Source: an uncultured Planctomycetota bacterium (lineage in GTDB: Bacteria > Planctomycetota > UBA1135 > UBA2386). From it: DNA of 6,346 bases. The stretch's first letter is position 1, and every line of letters starts with the position of its first letter. Positions 5,524 to 6,346 of the stretch are shown piece by piece. The position numbers and the translations under genes are program-made. The notes beneath the pieces were generated by a model that was not told the DNA's origin, ran no database searches, and saw only the letters and a list, made by a program, of their open reading frames with translations. Location of the stretch: the NCBI GenBank assembly GCA_903925435.1, contig CAIYFF010000596.1, positions 1 through 6,346 of the forward strand, given 5' to 3'.

Positions 5524-6346
5524 TCAGTAGCCGAACGTCAACGCGATGCCATTCGACGCGGTGATGCCAAGCTGGTTGGCACCCGGCGCGAGCGCGAACG
5601 TCTGCGTGTTGAGCACAGCACCCTGGAAGCCAGGATCGTTGGGAATCTGCAGAGGGAGCACGGACGTCCCGTTGGTGGCAACCACGAGGAAGTTGAAGTC
5701 CGTGTTGACGTGGATGTAGCAGTTCGGCGCGCCGAACTGCGACATATCGACGCCGGGGTTGAACCCGGTCACGCCAAAGCAGACGAACCCGATCGAGCTG
5801 CCCGTTGCGTAGTTGCTGGTCGTGACGTTCATCAACGAGTTGATGCGCGGCAGGTCCGACGTCTGCGCGAGGCCATTGGAGTCCGAAGCGCTCGTCGAGA
5901 AGCCGCCCGCAGGCAACCGCACCGAGATGTCCGTCGAGCCAAGGTCCGCCGACGCGCCGCCCGCTGCCGCGTAGCCGACGAGGAAGCCGTTGCCGGCGCC
6001 ACTCATCGTCTGCCATGCATAGGTGACGTTGCCGCTCGCGAGGTCGAACTGGAGCTGCCACGTGTTGGTGCCCGTGCCCGAGAAGTCGCGCACGTTATCC
6101 CACGTCACGTAGGCCACGCCGGCGATCTCCTCGAACTTCACGAAGCCGACCGTGCCCGGGTAGTAGTCGTGCCACGTGCCCCACCGCACCTGCGCGCTAT
6201 TCAGCCAGGCTGCGGCGGTAGGCGAGAACGTCGCGCCGTTGCCCGTTGCGACCGACACGAAGCCGTTGGAGCAAACTTCGAAGCTCGTCGTCGTTCCGCC
6301 GGAGTAGGGGAACGCGCCGCTCAACGCGACGGTCGTGATCGCATCA
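5524..6346 (-). CDS. Secreted or surface beta-sandwich protein, C-terminal part (5' end beyond window)
   Basis: The frame is open from the right edge to a TGA at 5524-5526, about 274 codons. A TTG at 6324 could be read as a start, but the in-frame codons before it (encoding DAITTVAL) continue the protein smoothly into the edge, so the gene is truncated by the window. The visible part begins with a domain resembling the nidogen-type extracellular sandwich: FPYSGGTTTSFEVCSNGFVSV, then VRWGTWHDYYPG, VAYVTWDNVRDF, TWQLQFDLASGNVTYAW and FLVGYAAAGG. It ends with a segment from GAPNCYIHVNTDF through LPLQIPNDPGFQGAVLNTQTFAL to NQLGITASNGIALTFGY. That tail I associate from memory with large secreted proteins of Planctomycetota. 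The composition is rich in Gly, Ser, Thr, Ala and Asn and poor in Lys, which suits an exported protein; the signal peptide would be off the window. No catalytic motif is seen and the function is unknown. Confidence 0.8.
   Translation of the reverse strand, partial: DAITTVALSGAFPYSGGTTTSFEVCSNGFVSVATGNGATFSPTAAAWLNSAQVRWGTWHDYYPGTVGFVKFEEIAGVAYVTWDNVRDFSGTGTNTWQLQFDLASGNVTYAWQTMSGAGNGFLVGYAAAGGASADLGSTDISVRLPAGGFSTSASDSNGLAQTSDLPRINSLMNVTTSNYATGSSIGFVCFGVTGFNPGVDMSQFGAPNCYIHVNTDFNFLVVATNGTSVLPLQIPNDPGFQGAVLNTQTFALAPGANQLGITASNGIALTFGY

Noticed and set aside
5524..6324. TTG at 6324 as the true start of the secreted-protein gene
   Set aside because: The frame stays open to the edge and the preceding residues continue the beta-strand pattern, so the protein is cut by the window rather than starting there.
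1..6346. CRISPR array, tRNA/rRNA genes, insertion sequences or attachment sites
   Set aside because: I saw no regularly spaced repeats, no tRNA or rRNA-like conserved sequence, no transposase and no flanking terminal repeats.

Overview
The window is GC-rich and every gene I can support lies on the minus strand, so transcription runs from high to low coordinates. In that order it holds: (1) the 3' part of a secreted, repeat-poor beta-rich protein (5524-6346, 5' end outside the window); (2) a zinc-dependent medium-chain dehydrogenase with an unusual insertion (3959-5407); (3) an 826-residue protein whose last ~430 residues look like a divergent S-adenosylhomocysteine hydrolase (SAHH) fold (1482-3962); (4) the first 407 codons of a membrane chemoreceptor-type sensor (1-1221, 3' end outside the window). 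The style of the secreted protein (a nidogen-like 'SNGF' sandwich followed by a C-terminal segment rich in Gly, Asn and Leu and ending in a short aromatic/Gly tail) suggests a member of the Planctomycetota. That is a judgement from memory of such proteins; no rRNA or marker gene is present to confirm it.

The middle pair is the most interesting part. The dehydrogenase stop codon and the start codon of the SAHH-like gene share an ATGA, and the end of the dehydrogenase gene supplies a good Shine-Dalgarno sequence for the second gene. The two products are therefore probably made together and may act in one NAD(P)-dependent pathway, whose substrate I cannot name. Both are odd members of their families. 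The dehydrogenase has an extra ~115 residues in its coenzyme domain that look like a decayed copy of the neighbouring part of that domain, an Arg in place of the middle Gly of the nucleotide-binding motif, and an incomplete structural-zinc loop. The SAHH-like protein carries ~345 N-terminal residues I cannot assign, keeps part of the SAHH substrate site and the NAD-binding glycines, and has replaced other catalytic positions.

Between the secreted-protein gene and the dehydrogenase gene lies a 116-base gap (5408-5523) with two strong inverted repeats: a 39-base hairpin just after the upstream stop codon, probably a terminator-type structure without a U tract, and a 19-base hairpin just before the dehydrogenase start that pairs a GGAGG with a CCTCC. 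Between the SAHH-like gene and the chemoreceptor gene lies a 260-base gap (1222-1481) with no convincing gene; it has an interrupted stem-loop near the chemoreceptor start. The chemoreceptor and the secreted protein are probably separate transcription units with no evident functional link to the pair.
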